Shown here piece after piece: positions 17,302 through 26,916 of a stretch of DNA of 64,000 nt. A model generated the notes under the pieces. That model was not told where the DNA came from and did not search any database. It saw nothing but the letters and a program-made list of their open reading frames with translations. Within the stretch, counting starts at the first letter, position 1; every line of letters starts with the position of its first letter. The stretch lies in assembly GCF_001005315.1 (NCBI RefSeq), contig NZ_LBMG01000006.1, positions 112,499 through 176,498 on the forward strand, in the 5' to 3' direction. Made by a program: the position numbers and the translations under genes. The stretch comes from Kordia jejudonensis (GTDB lineage Bacteria; Bacteroidota; Bacteroidia; Flavobacteriales; Flavobacteriaceae).

Positions 17302-19398
17302 ATGGCTAGTACATTAAAAACACCAGGAGTTTACATAGAGGAAATTGTAAAATTTCCGCCTTCTGTAGCACAAGTTGAAACTGCTATTCCTGCATTTATT
17401 GGATATACAGAGAAAGCAACAAACAAAATCAACGGAGACCTAAACATGGTTCCAACACGCATCACATCGTTGTTGGAATATGAACGATTTTTTGGATTCT
17501 CAAAAGCAGAAACCTCTATCGAAGTAACCATAACTGACGATGTTGCAAACAATCGTTCCATTGTAGTAACGCAACCAACAAGCAAACAACCGTTTTTAAT
17601 GTATTACTCATTACAACTATACTTTGCAAATGGCGGTGGACCATGCTACATTACTTCAGTAGGTCGTTATGGAAGCGATTTGCCAGACGGAGAAACAGCA
17701 ATTAGTACTATTGGTGACACGGATGCGTTAAAAGACGGATTAGATGAAATCGGAAAAGTAGACGAACCTACATTAATTGTATTTCCAGATGCAACACGAG
17801 TGAACGGAATTGACGCAACAACATTCTACGGTCTGTACAATGACGCGTTAACGCAATGTAACAAACTTCAAGATCGTTTTACCATAATCGATACACTTGG
17901 GTATGATGGAAGCACTTCTGTAGATCCAAACATTGGAGCACTTAGAGATGGTATAAACCTTGGAAAAGACTTCGTAAAATACGGAGCAGCGTACTATCCA
18001 TACCTAGAAACAATCTTAAACTACAGCGTTGATACATCTTCTATAGATATTTCTCACTTCAGCAAAGCAGATGCAAATGCAAAAACTGCGATCAAAGAAG
18101 AAATGGAAAACCTTGAACCAGATGTTGCTATAAAATCTGCAGACGTAGTTGGATTAGCTTCTGGTTTCCCAGGAACATTCACAGGAAAACTAGCAGATGT
18201 AATCAGCTACCTATACGAAGACAATGTTGGAGTCAATGAAGGTTTTGACATGAGTGGAACAAAAAACTACGCTTCTCCACGTCCTGAAAACTTACGTGAT
18301 AGTATGGATGATCTCTTAGGAGCAATGGGAAGTCTAGTTGAACTCAAAAACAAAATCAAAAAAGAAGCAGATGCAGCCTTAAGCGCACTTGCCGATGAAG
18401 CTGTAGATACAACGGACTTATCAACACACAGACAAGCGTTCTTAGACGATTTTGAAGATGGTGGTAAAATTGAAGAAAAATACAATGAACTAGTAACGCT
18501 TCAAGCAGACTTAAAAAAGCACATCACAAGTGGCGATACTGCTAAAATCAAGAAAACAATTGATACAGCAGCCACAAGTATTCACAAAACAGTAAAAACA
18601 ATTGCTGTCTTGGCAGATTACAAAGCGCCAGCAAACACAGATTCTACATTATTAGACACAGTGGTTTCTAAATTTGCAACACTAAAAACGGAACTCGATA
18701 CCGTAATTGAAGCTGATACAAACAACGGAGAATTACACGGAAGATCACTAAGTGATTTAGAAACTAAAGACAACGATACCTACAATAAAATTAGAACTGC
18801 CATCAACAATTTGCCAATGGAATTACCACCAAGTAGTGGAATTGCAGGAGTATATGCAAGAGTTGACAGTACAAGAGGTGTTTGGAAAGCGCCAGCAAAC
18901 GTAGGATTAACCTATGTTGTAAAACCAACCGTACGTATCACAAACGACATTCAAGATGGACTTAACGTTGATACAACTTCAGGTAAATCTGTAAATGCAA
19001 TTCGTTCCTTCACAGGAAAAGGTGTAATGGTTTGGGGAGCAAGAACCTTAGCAGGAAACGATAACGAATGGCGTTATGTATCTGTAAGACGCTTCTTTAA
19101 CATGGTGGAAGAATCTGTGAAAAAAGCAAGTGATCAATTTGTATTTGAGCCAAATGATGCCAATACGTGGGTACGTATCAAAGCAATGATTACCAATTTC
19201 CTTACCAACCAATGGAAAGCAGGAGCTTTAGCAGGAGCAACAACTGACGACGCATTCTACGTAAAAGTAGGACTAAACCAAACAATGACAGCAGACGATA
19301 TCCTAAACGGAATCATGAACATTGAAATTGGAATGGCAGTAGTACGTCCAGCGGAATTCATTGTATTAAAGTTTTCTCACAAAATGCAAGAATCATAG
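17302..19398 (+). CDS. Contractile sheath protein (Afp2-4/Pvc2-4-like) with large insert
   Basis: The sheath surrounds the tube and contracts to drive it out. A 698-residue protein. The N-terminus LKTPGVYIEEIVKFPPSVAQ, with VETAIPAFIGYTEKA, is the classic sheath start (GVYIEE, handshake strand). The C-terminal core from about residue 500 has GIAGVYARVDSTRGVWKAPA, GVMVWGARTL, WRYVSVRRFFNMVEESV and FVFEPNDANTWVRIK. Between them, residues about 250-500 are a mostly helical, charged insert with repeats of short Asp/Lys-rich helices, making this sheath longer than many of 350-500 residues. Only one sheath gene is present; Afp has three. Confidence 0.93.
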   Translation: MASTLKTPGVYIEEIVKFPPSVAQVETAIPAFIGYTEKATNKINGDLNMVPTRITSLLEYERFFGFSKAETSIEVTITDDVANNRSIVVTQPTSKQPFLMYYSLQLYFANGGGPCYITSVGRYGSDLPDGETAISTIGDTDALKDGLDEIGKVDEPTLIVFPDATRVNGIDATTFYGLYNDALTQCNKLQDRFTIIDTLGYDGSTSVDPNIGALRDGINLGKDFVKYGAAYYPYLETILNYSVDTSSIDISHFSKADANAKTAIKEEMENLEPDVAIKSADVVGLASGFPGTFTGKLADVISYLYEDNVGVNEGFDMSGTKNYASPRPENLRDSMDDLLGAMGSLVELKNKIKKEADAALSALADEAVDTTDLSTHRQAFLDDFEDGGKIEEKYNELVTLQADLKKHITSGDTAKIKKTIDTAATSIHKTVKTIAVLADYKAPANTDSTLLDTVVSKFATLKTELDTVIEADTNNGELHGRSLSDLETKDNDTYNKIRTAINNLPMELPPSSGIAGVYARVDSTRGVWKAPANVGLTYVVKPTVRITNDIQDGLNVDTTSGKSVNAIRSFTGKGVMVWGARTLAGNDNEWRYVSVRRFFNMVEESVKKASDQFVFEPNDANTWVRIKAMITNFLTNQWKAGALAGATTDDAFYVKVGLNQTMTADDILNGIMNIEIGMAVVRPAEFIVLKFSHKMQES

Positions 19399-19453
19399 GC
19401 AATAAGCAATCTTAAAAAAGCACAAAAACACAAACATTTAAAAACAAAACATT

Positions 19454-19891
19454 ATGTCAGCAATATATCCATTACCAAAGTTTCACTTTCAAGTAGAATG
19501 GGGAGGAACCAAAATTGGTTTTCAAGAAGTAACAGGGCTCGATAAAGAATTTGAAATTTTACAATACAGAGAAGGTTCAAGTCCTGAATACAACAAAATT
19601 AGCATGCCAGGAATGGTAAAATACACAGACATCGTATTAAAAAGAGGTGTATTCAGAGGCGATAATGAATTCTACGCGTGGATGCAAGAAAACAAACTCA
19701 ACGTAGCCGAACGCCGTGATATTACCATTAGCTTACTCAATGAAGCACACGAACCAGTTGTGGTTTGGAGAGTGAAAAACGCTTGGCCAATGAAAATTCA
19801 GTCAACTGATCTAAAAGCAGAAGGAAATGAAGTAGCTATTGAAACACTAACAGTGGCGCACGAAGGTGTTGAATGGGAAAACTTAGGCTAA
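19454..19891 (+). CDS. Inner tube protein 1 (Afp1/Pvc1-like, gp19 family)
   Basis: A 145-residue tube subunit of the T4 gp19-like family, stacking as hexamers into the needle. Motifs: KFHFQVEWGGTKIGFQEVTG, the turn LDKEFEILQYREGSSPEY, TDIVLKRGVFRGDNEFYAW and RRDITISLLNEAHEPVVVW. These match Pvc1/Afp1 almost word for word in pattern. It follows the sheath by 55 bases and precedes a second tube paralogue by 1 base. Confidence 0.95.
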   Translation: MSAIYPLPKFHFQVEWGGTKIGFQEVTGLDKEFEILQYREGSSPEYNKISMPGMVKYTDIVLKRGVFRGDNEFYAWMQENKLNVAERRDITISLLNEAHEPVVVWRVKNAWPMKIQSTDLKAEGNEVAIETLTVAHEGVEWENLG

Positions 19892-19892
19892 T

Positions 19893-20351
19893 ATGGCACT
19901 CTTTGACAACTTTAAATATCCAGTATCAGGGTTTCACTTTGTAGTCTACTTTAACGGATTACTGCCAAACCCTGTAGATCTGAGCTTCCAATCAGTATCA
20001 GGACTAAGTGTCACTGTAGAAACAGAAGCGTATACAGAAGGTGGAGAAAATAGATTTGTCCATGAAATACCAAAAGGATTAAAATTCAGCACGCTTACGC
20101 TAAAACGAGGATTAAAAGCAGCGCCTTCATCCATTACAAAATGGTGTGAAGATGCCTATGAGAGCTTTACTTTCAAACCATTGAACCTAATTGTGATGTT
20201 GCTAAATGAAAAACATATTCCAATCAAAAGCTGGAACATCGTTGGCGCTTATCCCATCAAATATGAATTAGGAGATTTCAATGCCGAAACCAACAGTATT
20301 CTCATCGAAACCTTAGAACTCAAGTACAACTATTTTAAAGCATTACTATAA
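19893..20351 (+). CDS. Inner tube protein 2 (Afp5/Pvc5-like)
   Basis: A 152-residue gp19-family paralogue of the first tube protein. It has GFHFVVYFNGLLPNPVDLSF, SVSGLSVTVETEAY, LKFSTLTLKRGLKAAPSSIT and LIVMLLNEKHIPIKSWNIVG. In Afp/PVC the Afp5-type protein forms the first tube ring that adapts tube to spike, and this one has the longer N-terminal loop and divergent core expected of that. Its stop shares one base with the start of the small DUF5908 gene. Confidence 0.88.
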   Translation: MALFDNFKYPVSGFHFVVYFNGLLPNPVDLSFQSVSGLSVTVETEAYTEGGENRFVHEIPKGLKFSTLTLKRGLKAAPSSITKWCEDAYESFTFKPLNLIVMLLNEKHIPIKSWNIVGAYPIKYELGDFNAETNSILIETLELKYNYFKALL

Positions 20352-20506
20352 TGGCAGTAGAAATAAAAAACTTACGAATTAAGGTCAACGTAAATGCTCA
20401 AAAAAAAGAAGAAACGGCTGAAATAGAAGAAGCACAAACCAATTGGACTTCTGGCGATATCATCAATGCAGTATCAAAAATAATGACCAATAAAAAAGAA
20501 CGATAA
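20351..20506 (+). CDS. Small DUF5908-type eCIS protein (Afp6/Pvc6 position)
   Basis: A 51-residue gene easily missed because of its size. It starts at ATG 20351, overlapping the previous stop by one base, and ends one base before the next ATG, so it fills the gap exactly. The N-terminus MAVEIKNLRIKVNVNAQKK is the DUF5908 pattern (short strand rich in I/K/V after MxxEIx.L.I). A charged middle follows, then a helix (SGDIINAVSKIM). DUF5908 genes sit at this place in many eCIS loci, in the slot of afp6/pvc6; the exact role is unclear. Confidence 0.8.
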   Translation: MAVEIKNLRIKVNVNAQKKEETAEIEEAQTNWTSGDIINAVSKIMTNKKER

Positions 20507-20507
20507 C

Positions 20508-21263
20508 ATGGCTTTTTTAGGAGAATTAGAAAAAATGATCATCACCATAGTTGATAAGGATGGCGTAGAAAAGGGCGAATCAATCAAACTTTTAATCAAT
20601 CCAGAAGGCTATAAAGAATCATACACTGTAGAATACAATGAAGACCAAGAAAATAATTCTGGAGGAAAAAAACCAAAATTTTACAAAGTAAAACCAGGGA
20701 ATTTTACCTTCAAATTATTATACGATTCTACAGGAATATTTGAAGTAGTCGATCTAGATCTGAAGGAAACACTCACAAGCATTGCGGATGACATCTCAGG
20801 ATTTATTCCTTTTCAAGACGATGAGGCTGAAAACAACAACATCGTTGAAGAAATTAATAAGATCAAAGAACTTGTCGCGTATCAAGGTGATATTCATAAA
20901 ACATATGAACTGCGCATAAATTGGGGAGCGTTAGAACTCAAATGTATTCTAACGAAATTAGACATTGATTACAAACTCTTCAACCCGCAAGGATTTCCAA
21001 TACGAGCTGTAGCGACACTTACGTGTAAACAAAATACAAGTGAAGTATTACGTTTGGCAAAAGAGAAAAAATCTTCGCCAGACCTTACTCACATCAGAAC
21101 CGTAAAAGAAGGCGACACGTTACCACTAATGACATACAGAATCTATGGCGATTCCAAATATTACCTAGAAGTTGCCAGAGCAAACAATTTACTCAATTTC
21201 AGAAGTCTTGAACCAGGAACGGAACTCATATTTCCACCATTAGATAAAACACAAAGTGCATGA
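20508..21263 (+). CDS. LysM baseplate hub protein (Afp7/Pvc7-like)
   Basis: A 251-residue protein that links the tube ring to the spike in the baseplate hub. The N-terminal part (LLINPEGYKESYTVEY, GNFTFKLLYDSTG) and a C-terminal LysM domain (about residues 195-245: VKEGDTLPLMTYRIYGDSKY, ARANNLLNFRSLEPGTELIF) are the Pvc7 layout. It overlaps the spike gene by 4 bases (ATGA). Confidence 0.9.
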   Translation: MAFLGELEKMIITIVDKDGVEKGESIKLLINPEGYKESYTVEYNEDQENNSGGKKPKFYKVKPGNFTFKLLYDSTGIFEVVDLDLKETLTSIADDISGFIPFQDDEAENNNIVEEINKIKELVAYQGDIHKTYELRINWGALELKCILTKLDIDYKLFNPQGFPIRAVATLTCKQNTSEVLRLAKEKKSSPDLTHIRTVKEGDTLPLMTYRIYGDSKYYLEVARANNLLNFRSLEPGTELIFPPLDKTQSA

Positions 21264-23008
21264 GCTTAGTTGCAGACATATCCACACAAGAAAACAGTTT
21301 GGCTACCTACAAAGTCTTAGTAGGCAGTGGACAAACTGATATCAGTGCCACCTTAGGTATAAAAACGATCACGGTAGAACGTACCTGCAATCGCATACCA
21401 ACGGCAACGATAGTATTAGTCGATGGAGATGGAACAATTCAAGAATTTGAAGCAAGCAATAGTGACGATTTCAAACCTGGCGAAAAAATTGTCATCGAAG
21501 CTGGATACGACTTTGAAGACAAAACCATTTTTGAAGGAATCATCACAAAACATGCCATCAAAGCTTCTGCAAAAACAAGTTATCTGCTCATTGAATGTAA
21601 AGATGAAGCGTTCAAAATGACGCTTGGGCGTAAAAATAAAATCTTCTATGAAGTAACAGAAAGTGATGTCATAGACGAAATTATAAGTGAAAATGGTCTC
21701 AGTGGAAGTGCTGAGTCCACATCGCACTCGCACAACGAAATCGTACAATACCAAGCAACAGATTGGGATTTCATACAATGCAGAGCACAAATTAATAACA
21801 TGTTATGTTTTGTAGAAAATGGAACGGTAGACGTAAAAGCTCCTGAACTCTCTGGCGCAAGTATATTTACAGCAACATACGGAGACAATGTGTTCTCGTT
21901 TGAAGCCGAAATTGACGCACGTAATCAATATGATACATTTGAAGCTTCTGCATGGAACTATTCTGATCAAGAAGTAATTACCAAAAGTGCTGAAAACAAA
22001 AATCTAAACACTGCTGGAAACCTGAGTTCAGGCGATTTATCTGAAGCAGCTGGAAGCAAAAGTATTTCACTAACACACACTGGAAACATTCCTGATGAAA
22101 TACTGACCTCTTGGGCAGAAGGAAAAAGCATGTATCAACAACTGGCAAAAATCTGTGGAACCGTACAAGTACAAGGAACAGAAGTAATACTACCAGGCAC
22201 AATGATCACACTTGCAGGCATGAGCGATCGTTTCAATGGCGATGTATTTGTAAGCGGTGTACACCATACAATTACCAAAGGAAACTGGACAACAACGGTA
22301 AAATTTGGATTAGAACCTGAATGGTTTGCAGAAACCTACGAAGTAAGTCAATTACCAGCTTCTGGAATGTTACCAGCAATTGGCGGATTGCAAATCGGTG
22401 TCGTTGCTGCCTTAGAAGGCGATCCAGATGAAGAACACAGAATTCAAGTAAAATTACCCATCATAAGTGCTGAAGAAGAAGGCGTTTGGGCACGTGTACT
22501 AACAATGCATGCAGGCGAAAACTACGGAGTTCATTTCCTACCAGAAATAGGACATGAAGTATTAGTAGGTTTTCTAAACGACGATCCAAATCAGGCAGTC
22601 GTATTAGGTTCGCTATTCAGTAATACCAACACGTCTCCAATAGAACATTCAGACGATAATTTCGAAAAAGTCATCATGACAAAAAGTGAAATCAAAATCA
22701 CCATGAATGACGAACTCAAAAGTATCACGCTTGATACGCCAGCGGGAAAACTCATCACACTTGATGAAGATGAAGCATACATAAAATTGGAAGATGAAAA
22801 TGGTAACAGCATCATTATGAATACAGACGGAATCACAATAGAATCTGGAAAAGACATTATCATGACAGCAAGTGCTGGCGATATAAAAATGGAAGCCATG
22901 AACATGGAAGCCGTTGCTTCTATAGATTTTACAGCGGAAGCCGTAACAGCAACCGTAGAAGGTTCGGCAACAACAACCATAAAAGGAGGAATAGTACAAA
23001 TCAACTAA
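21260..23008 (+). CDS. VgrG-like central spike protein (Afp8/Pvc8-like)
   Basis: A 582-residue trimeric spike that pierces the target membrane. Residues about 10-340 are the gp27-like (phage GPD) part, including FKPGEKIVIEAGYD and ATDWDFIQCRAQINNMLCFV. Residues about 370-455 form the gp5-type OB fold (GVVAALEGDPDEEHRIQVKL, EVLVGFLNDDPNQAVVLGSL). Residues 460-582 are repetitive short strands (ITLDTPAGKLITLDEDEAYI, and GNSIIMNTDGITIESGKDII), the expected triple-stranded beta-prism. No enzymatic extension is fused. The PAAR gene follows after 11 bases. Confidence 0.94.
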   Translation: MSLVADISTQENSLATYKVLVGSGQTDISATLGIKTITVERTCNRIPTATIVLVDGDGTIQEFEASNSDDFKPGEKIVIEAGYDFEDKTIFEGIITKHAIKASAKTSYLLIECKDEAFKMTLGRKNKIFYEVTESDVIDEIISENGLSGSAESTSHSHNEIVQYQATDWDFIQCRAQINNMLCFVENGTVDVKAPELSGASIFTATYGDNVFSFEAEIDARNQYDTFEASAWNYSDQEVITKSAENKNLNTAGNLSSGDLSEAAGSKSISLTHTGNIPDEILTSWAEGKSMYQQLAKICGTVQVQGTEVILPGTMITLAGMSDRFNGDVFVSGVHHTITKGNWTTTVKFGLEPEWFAETYEVSQLPASGMLPAIGGLQIGVVAALEGDPDEEHRIQVKLPIISAEEEGVWARVLTMHAGENYGVHFLPEIGHEVLVGFLNDDPNQAVVLGSLFSNTNTSPIEHSDDNFEKVIMTKSEIKITMNDELKSITLDTPAGKLITLDEDEAYIKLEDENGNSIIMNTDGITIESGKDIIMTASAGDIKMEAMNMEAVASIDFTAEAVTATVEGSATTTIKGGIVQIN

Positions 23009-23019
23009 AAAACTAACAC

Positions 23020-23307
23020 ATGCCACTAGCAGCCCGAATAACAGATATGCACGTTTGTCCTATGACAACAGGTCCAGTACCACATGTTGGAGGACCAATA
23101 TTACCGCCAGGAGAACCAACAGTACTCATCGGAGGTTTACCAGCAGCAAAAATGGGAGACATGTGTGTGTGTACTGGTCCGCCAGATAGCATTGTAGCTG
23201 GTTCAGCAACAGTATTAATTGGTGGAATGCCAGCAGCACGCATGGGCGATTCTACAGCGCATGGAGGATCAATAGTAATAGGATGTCCAACCGTAATGAT
23301 AGGATAA
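23020..23307 (+). CDS. PAAR spike-tip protein (Afp10/Pvc10-like)
   Basis: A 95-residue PAAR protein that caps the spike with a sharp metal-bound cone. Motifs: HVCPMTTGPVPHVGGPILPP, TVLIGGLPAAKMGDMCVC and GCPTVMIG, a typical PAAR sequence with its His/Cys metal ligands. It is full length with no extension, so no toxin is fused here. It lies between the spike and gp25 genes with 11-base and 1-base gaps. Confidence 0.95.
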   Translation: MPLAARITDMHVCPMTTGPVPHVGGPILPPGEPTVLIGGLPAAKMGDMCVCTGPPDSIVAGSATVLIGGMPAARMGDSTAHGGSIVIGCPTVMIG

Positions 23308-23308
23308 C

Positions 23309-23722
23309 ATGGATGTAACAGCAGCAACATACTTAGGAAAAGGATGGGATTTCCCTCCAACATTTCTAGAACGAAAAGGAGAAGTAAAACTAATTTCTGA
23401 TGTAGAAGACATTGAAAAAAGTTTACAAACCATTATCACAACACGAAAAGGTGAGCGTGTCATGCGTCCATTATTTGGATGCGATCTTACCGATAAAATC
23501 TTTGAAAATCTCAATGCTACGCAAATCAACATTATGAAAAATAGAGTTGAGGAAGCTATCATCTTATTTGAACCACGAATAGATGTCATCAAAATAGCAT
23601 TAGACACGCAAAATATACTAGAAGGTAAATTTTTAATCAAAGTAGAATACATCATAAGGGCTACAAACACTCGAAGAAACATTGTTTTCCCTTATTACCT
23701 AACTGAAGCAACAGACATATAA
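23309..23722 (+). CDS. gp25-like baseplate wedge protein (Afp9/Pvc9-like)
   Basis: A 137-residue protein of the gp25/GPW family that starts sheath assembly at the baseplate. It contains GKGWDFPPTFLERKGEVKLI, VEDIEKSLQTIITTRKGERV and MRPLFGCDLTDKIFENL, all family hallmarks. It sits between the PAAR and baseplate J genes with gaps of only 1 and 2 bases. Confidence 0.95.
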   Translation: MDVTAATYLGKGWDFPPTFLERKGEVKLISDVEDIEKSLQTIITTRKGERVMRPLFGCDLTDKIFENLNATQINIMKNRVEEAIILFEPRIDVIKIALDTQNILEGKFLIKVEYIIRATNTRRNIVFPYYLTEATDI

Positions 23723-23724
23723 TC

Positions 23725-26700
23725 ATGCAAAACGATTGTACAGAAAATACACTAATAAAGTTACGCGAAGGCACTACGCAGCAATCGCGATACCATGCTT
23801 TACTCGATCCTGAAAGTGTTGAGCTTATGGGATTCGATGTAAAAGATTGGATGAACTTTGCGGAAGAATTTTCTAAGCATGTCAATCTATATAACAACAA
23901 AAATTACACAACACCAACAGGAACTTGGGAACCGTTTCACAATGCTTCCGAAGAAATCAAAGAAGTCATAGAAACCTATGCAGAAGGAGATGTAACGCCA
24001 CAATTGGCACTCTTTATTGCGTTTCTAAAACTACTCAATCAAAGCAAAGAACGATTCAACAAAATCACAAAACGACACTTAGATTTCTATTACAAAAAAG
24101 TATTACAGCTTGATAAAAATGATGAAAATGCAGATCATGCATACATCATATTTGAATTAGCAAAAAATGCAGAACAACAATTTCTAAGTGATGAAACCTT
24201 ACTAAATGCAGGGAAAGATGCTGATGGAAACACGATTCATTATCAGCTTGAAGAAGAAATTGTCATCAACAAAGCTACTGTCTCCGCATTAAAAAATACA
24301 TACGCACATGAAGATGCCGCAAATTGGTATGCTTCTCCTATTGCAAACTCTGAAGATGGCGAAGGCGGCGAGTTTGAAACTGGAAGTACATCTTGGTTAC
24401 CTTTTGGAGATACCGACAGAAACCTAGCCAAAAAAGGATTCTCTGTAAGTTCTCCTTCCTTATTATTGACAGAAGGAAAACGAACGATAACACTAATTGC
24501 ATCTTATAACAAATTAGTGCTAAACACAAACTTAAAACCACTTCTGACAGTTGAACATACTGGAGAAAAAGGCTGGGAAACTCCAACTGTAAAATCTGCA
24601 GTTGTAAAAAACAATAAAATTACGATTGAAATAACACTGAATGAAGATGATGAAAAAATAGTAAACTACGACACGGAAATTCACGAAGGAAACTACACTA
24701 CAACACATCCAATCATCCGTGTATTATTTGACCAAAACGACAGAAAAGAAACAACTTTTGAAACCTACACAACAATTTCTGAAGCAACTTTAGAAAGTGT
24801 AGAACTTGCAACAACAGGAATCTACAAAACAGGTATAACGGTGAAAAACGATTTGGGAAAAGTAAACACCGAAAATCCATTTTTCCCATTTGGACCATTA
24901 GCCAAAAAACGTGCGAAACTAAAAATTTCTTCCAAAGAATGGATTGGTAAACGCATCAGTGATGTAACTGTTTCCTTAGATTGGAAGGACAATCCAGATA
25001 ATTTTGAAACGCATTACAAACATTACATTCAACAATACCTAAACATAACGCCGCCAGAAACTTTTATTTCTGTACATGCTGGATTAAAAACACCAATCGT
25101 AACAGGCGCAAACGGTTCACAACGTTTTAGAGTACTTACAGACTATATCGGAAGTACCAAAGATATCGTAGAAAGTGTTGCTGAGGTTGATAAAGTACTG
25201 TTGTCAAAAGAAGAACAATTTGCGCAAGAAGTAGACGTACGTTTAAAAACGGCAGACAAAAATAAAGATGCTGCTTTTGCACGTCCATTCAACCAAGATG
25301 AAGCTGCTGCACTAAGCTATGACTACAGTGCCGATAGAGATGACGCACAAGTTAATGTCACTTCTGACGGATCAGACAGTGGAAGTGTTTCAGACGATCT
25401 TTCAAATGGTACATCACAGCAAGATCAGCAAATGTTTACAGGAACTTCTACGGTAGAATTCAAACACTTCTTACCAACAAATCGCACGTATGTTCCAAAA
25501 ATAACGGATGATTATTTCATTCAATTATCATTACAAAATAACTTTTTACATGATGCGTATGCAAAAATATATACATACTTGGCACTTCATAAATTTGCGT
25601 TGCCAAATGCACCATATGCACCATTTGCAGAAAACTTAAAAGTTGCAATTACCACAAAAGAAGTCTTTTCAGAAACGAAAAACGAGCTAGAATTATATCA
25701 TGAGCTTCCTTTCGGAATCAATAAAATAAAAACAAGCAACGCAACGTTAGTTCCTCAGCCAGAAAATGGCGGACAATTATACATCGGAATTGATAAAGCA
25801 GTAGCCGATCAAAACATACAATTACTTTGTCAAATAGAAGAAGGTTCAGAAAATCCTGATGCCATTGAAGCCTATCAATTAGCAACGGTTACATGGCAAT
25901 ATTTATACAAAAATACATGGATTAATCTAAAACCAATCTTCTTACTCAAAGACCAAACCGACAACTTTTTAAAAGCAGGATTGGTAGCCTTTACTGTGCC
26001 AAAACGATTTGGAGAAAATACACTTTTTATAGAAGATTACTTATGGATTCGTGCCACAATTGACGAACCATATGATACAGTATCTAAGTTTACAAACATT
26101 CACGCGCAAGCAGTAGAAGTAAAATTCTTAAACAAAGAAAACACCTTAGATCACTTAGAGAACGGAATGCCTGCGGAAACAATTTCCAAACTCAAAGATC
26201 GTTTGGCTACAGTAAAAAAAGTAACGCAACCGTATGCTTCTTTTGACGGTTTTCCGAAAGAAAGTGACTTGGATTTTTACAGAAGAGTTAGCGAGCGTTT
26301 ACGTCACAAAAATAGAGCCATCACGCTGTGGGATTATGAACATCTTATTCTTCAAGAATTCAACTATTTGCACAAAATAAAATGTCTAAATCACAGTACA
26401 CGCTCCAGTTTCAAAACGCCAGGAGAAGTTCTATTGGTTGCGGTTCCAAACATAAAAGACCAAAATGTATACGATATCTATAAGCCAAAACTAAGTCAAA
26501 CAAAACTAAACGCTATAGAAACGTACATCAATAAACTCAACACATTACACGTAAATGCAAAAGTAATATCGCCTGTATATGAAGAAGTACGAATCGGTTT
26601 AAAAGCACGATTCTACGAAGGATTAGATGCTAACTTTTATGCAAAACAATTGCAACAAGACATTGCACAATACCTTTCGCCTTGGGCGTTTGACAAAGAT

Positions 26701-26916
26701 CAAATGATTTCTTTCGGAAACGCTATGTATGCAAGTGAAGTCATCTTTTACATTGAAAATCTCAACTACGTAGACTACATCAAAGATTTCAAAATGTTGC
26801 ACGACGGAGAAGAAAAAGACGAAATCATACCAACAGACCAAAAAAGTATTTTAACCTCAGTATTGCCCGAATTGCATGCTGTAAACGCCATAACAACAAC
26901 ACTATGTCAATCTTAG
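23725..26916 (+). CDS. Baseplate J-like protein (Afp11/Pvc11-like)
   Basis: A 1063-residue baseplate wedge component. The C-terminal third is the recognisable part: WLRATIDEP-type segment (WIRATIDEPYDTVSKF), then PKESDLDFYRRVSERLRHKN, RAITLWDYEHLILQEF and KIKCLNHSTR, which is the Afp11 pattern. The N-terminus has WEPFHNASEEIKEVIETYAE and YYKKVLQL. Residues about 535-580 are an Asp/Ser/Gly/Gln-rich low-complexity linker. It overlaps the Pvc12 gene by 13 bases, as is usual for these two genes. Confidence 0.9.
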   Translation: MQNDCTENTLIKLREGTTQQSRYHALLDPESVELMGFDVKDWMNFAEEFSKHVNLYNNKNYTTPTGTWEPFHNASEEIKEVIETYAEGDVTPQLALFIAFLKLLNQSKERFNKITKRHLDFYYKKVLQLDKNDENADHAYIIFELAKNAEQQFLSDETLLNAGKDADGNTIHYQLEEEIVINKATVSALKNTYAHEDAANWYASPIANSEDGEGGEFETGSTSWLPFGDTDRNLAKKGFSVSSPSLLLTEGKRTITLIASYNKLVLNTNLKPLLTVEHTGEKGWETPTVKSAVVKNNKITIEITLNEDDEKIVNYDTEIHEGNYTTTHPIIRVLFDQNDRKETTFETYTTISEATLESVELATTGIYKTGITVKNDLGKVNTENPFFPFGPLAKKRAKLKISSKEWIGKRISDVTVSLDWKDNPDNFETHYKHYIQQYLNITPPETFISVHAGLKTPIVTGANGSQRFRVLTDYIGSTKDIVESVAEVDKVLLSKEEQFAQEVDVRLKTADKNKDAAFARPFNQDEAAALSYDYSADRDDAQVNVTSDGSDSGSVSDDLSNGTSQQDQQMFTGTSTVEFKHFLPTNRTYVPKITDDYFIQLSLQNNFLHDAYAKIYTYLALHKFALPNAPYAPFAENLKVAITTKEVFSETKNELELYHELPFGINKIKTSNATLVPQPENGGQLYIGIDKAVADQNIQLLCQIEEGSENPDAIEAYQLATVTWQYLYKNTWINLKPIFLLKDQTDNFLKAGLVAFTVPKRFGENTLFIEDYLWIRATIDEPYDTVSKFTNIHAQAVEVKFLNKENTLDHLENGMPAETISKLKDRLATVKKVTQPYASFDGFPKESDLDFYRRVSERLRHKNRAITLWDYEHLILQEFNYLHKIKCLNHSTRSSFKTPGEVLLVAVPNIKDQNVYDIYKPKLSQTKLNAIETYINKLNTLHVNAKVISPVYEEVRIGLKARFYEGLDANFYAKQLQQDIAQYLSPWAFDKDQMISFGNAMYASEVIFYIENLNYVDYIKDFKMLHDGEEKDEIIPTDQKSILTSVLPELHAVNAITTTLCQS

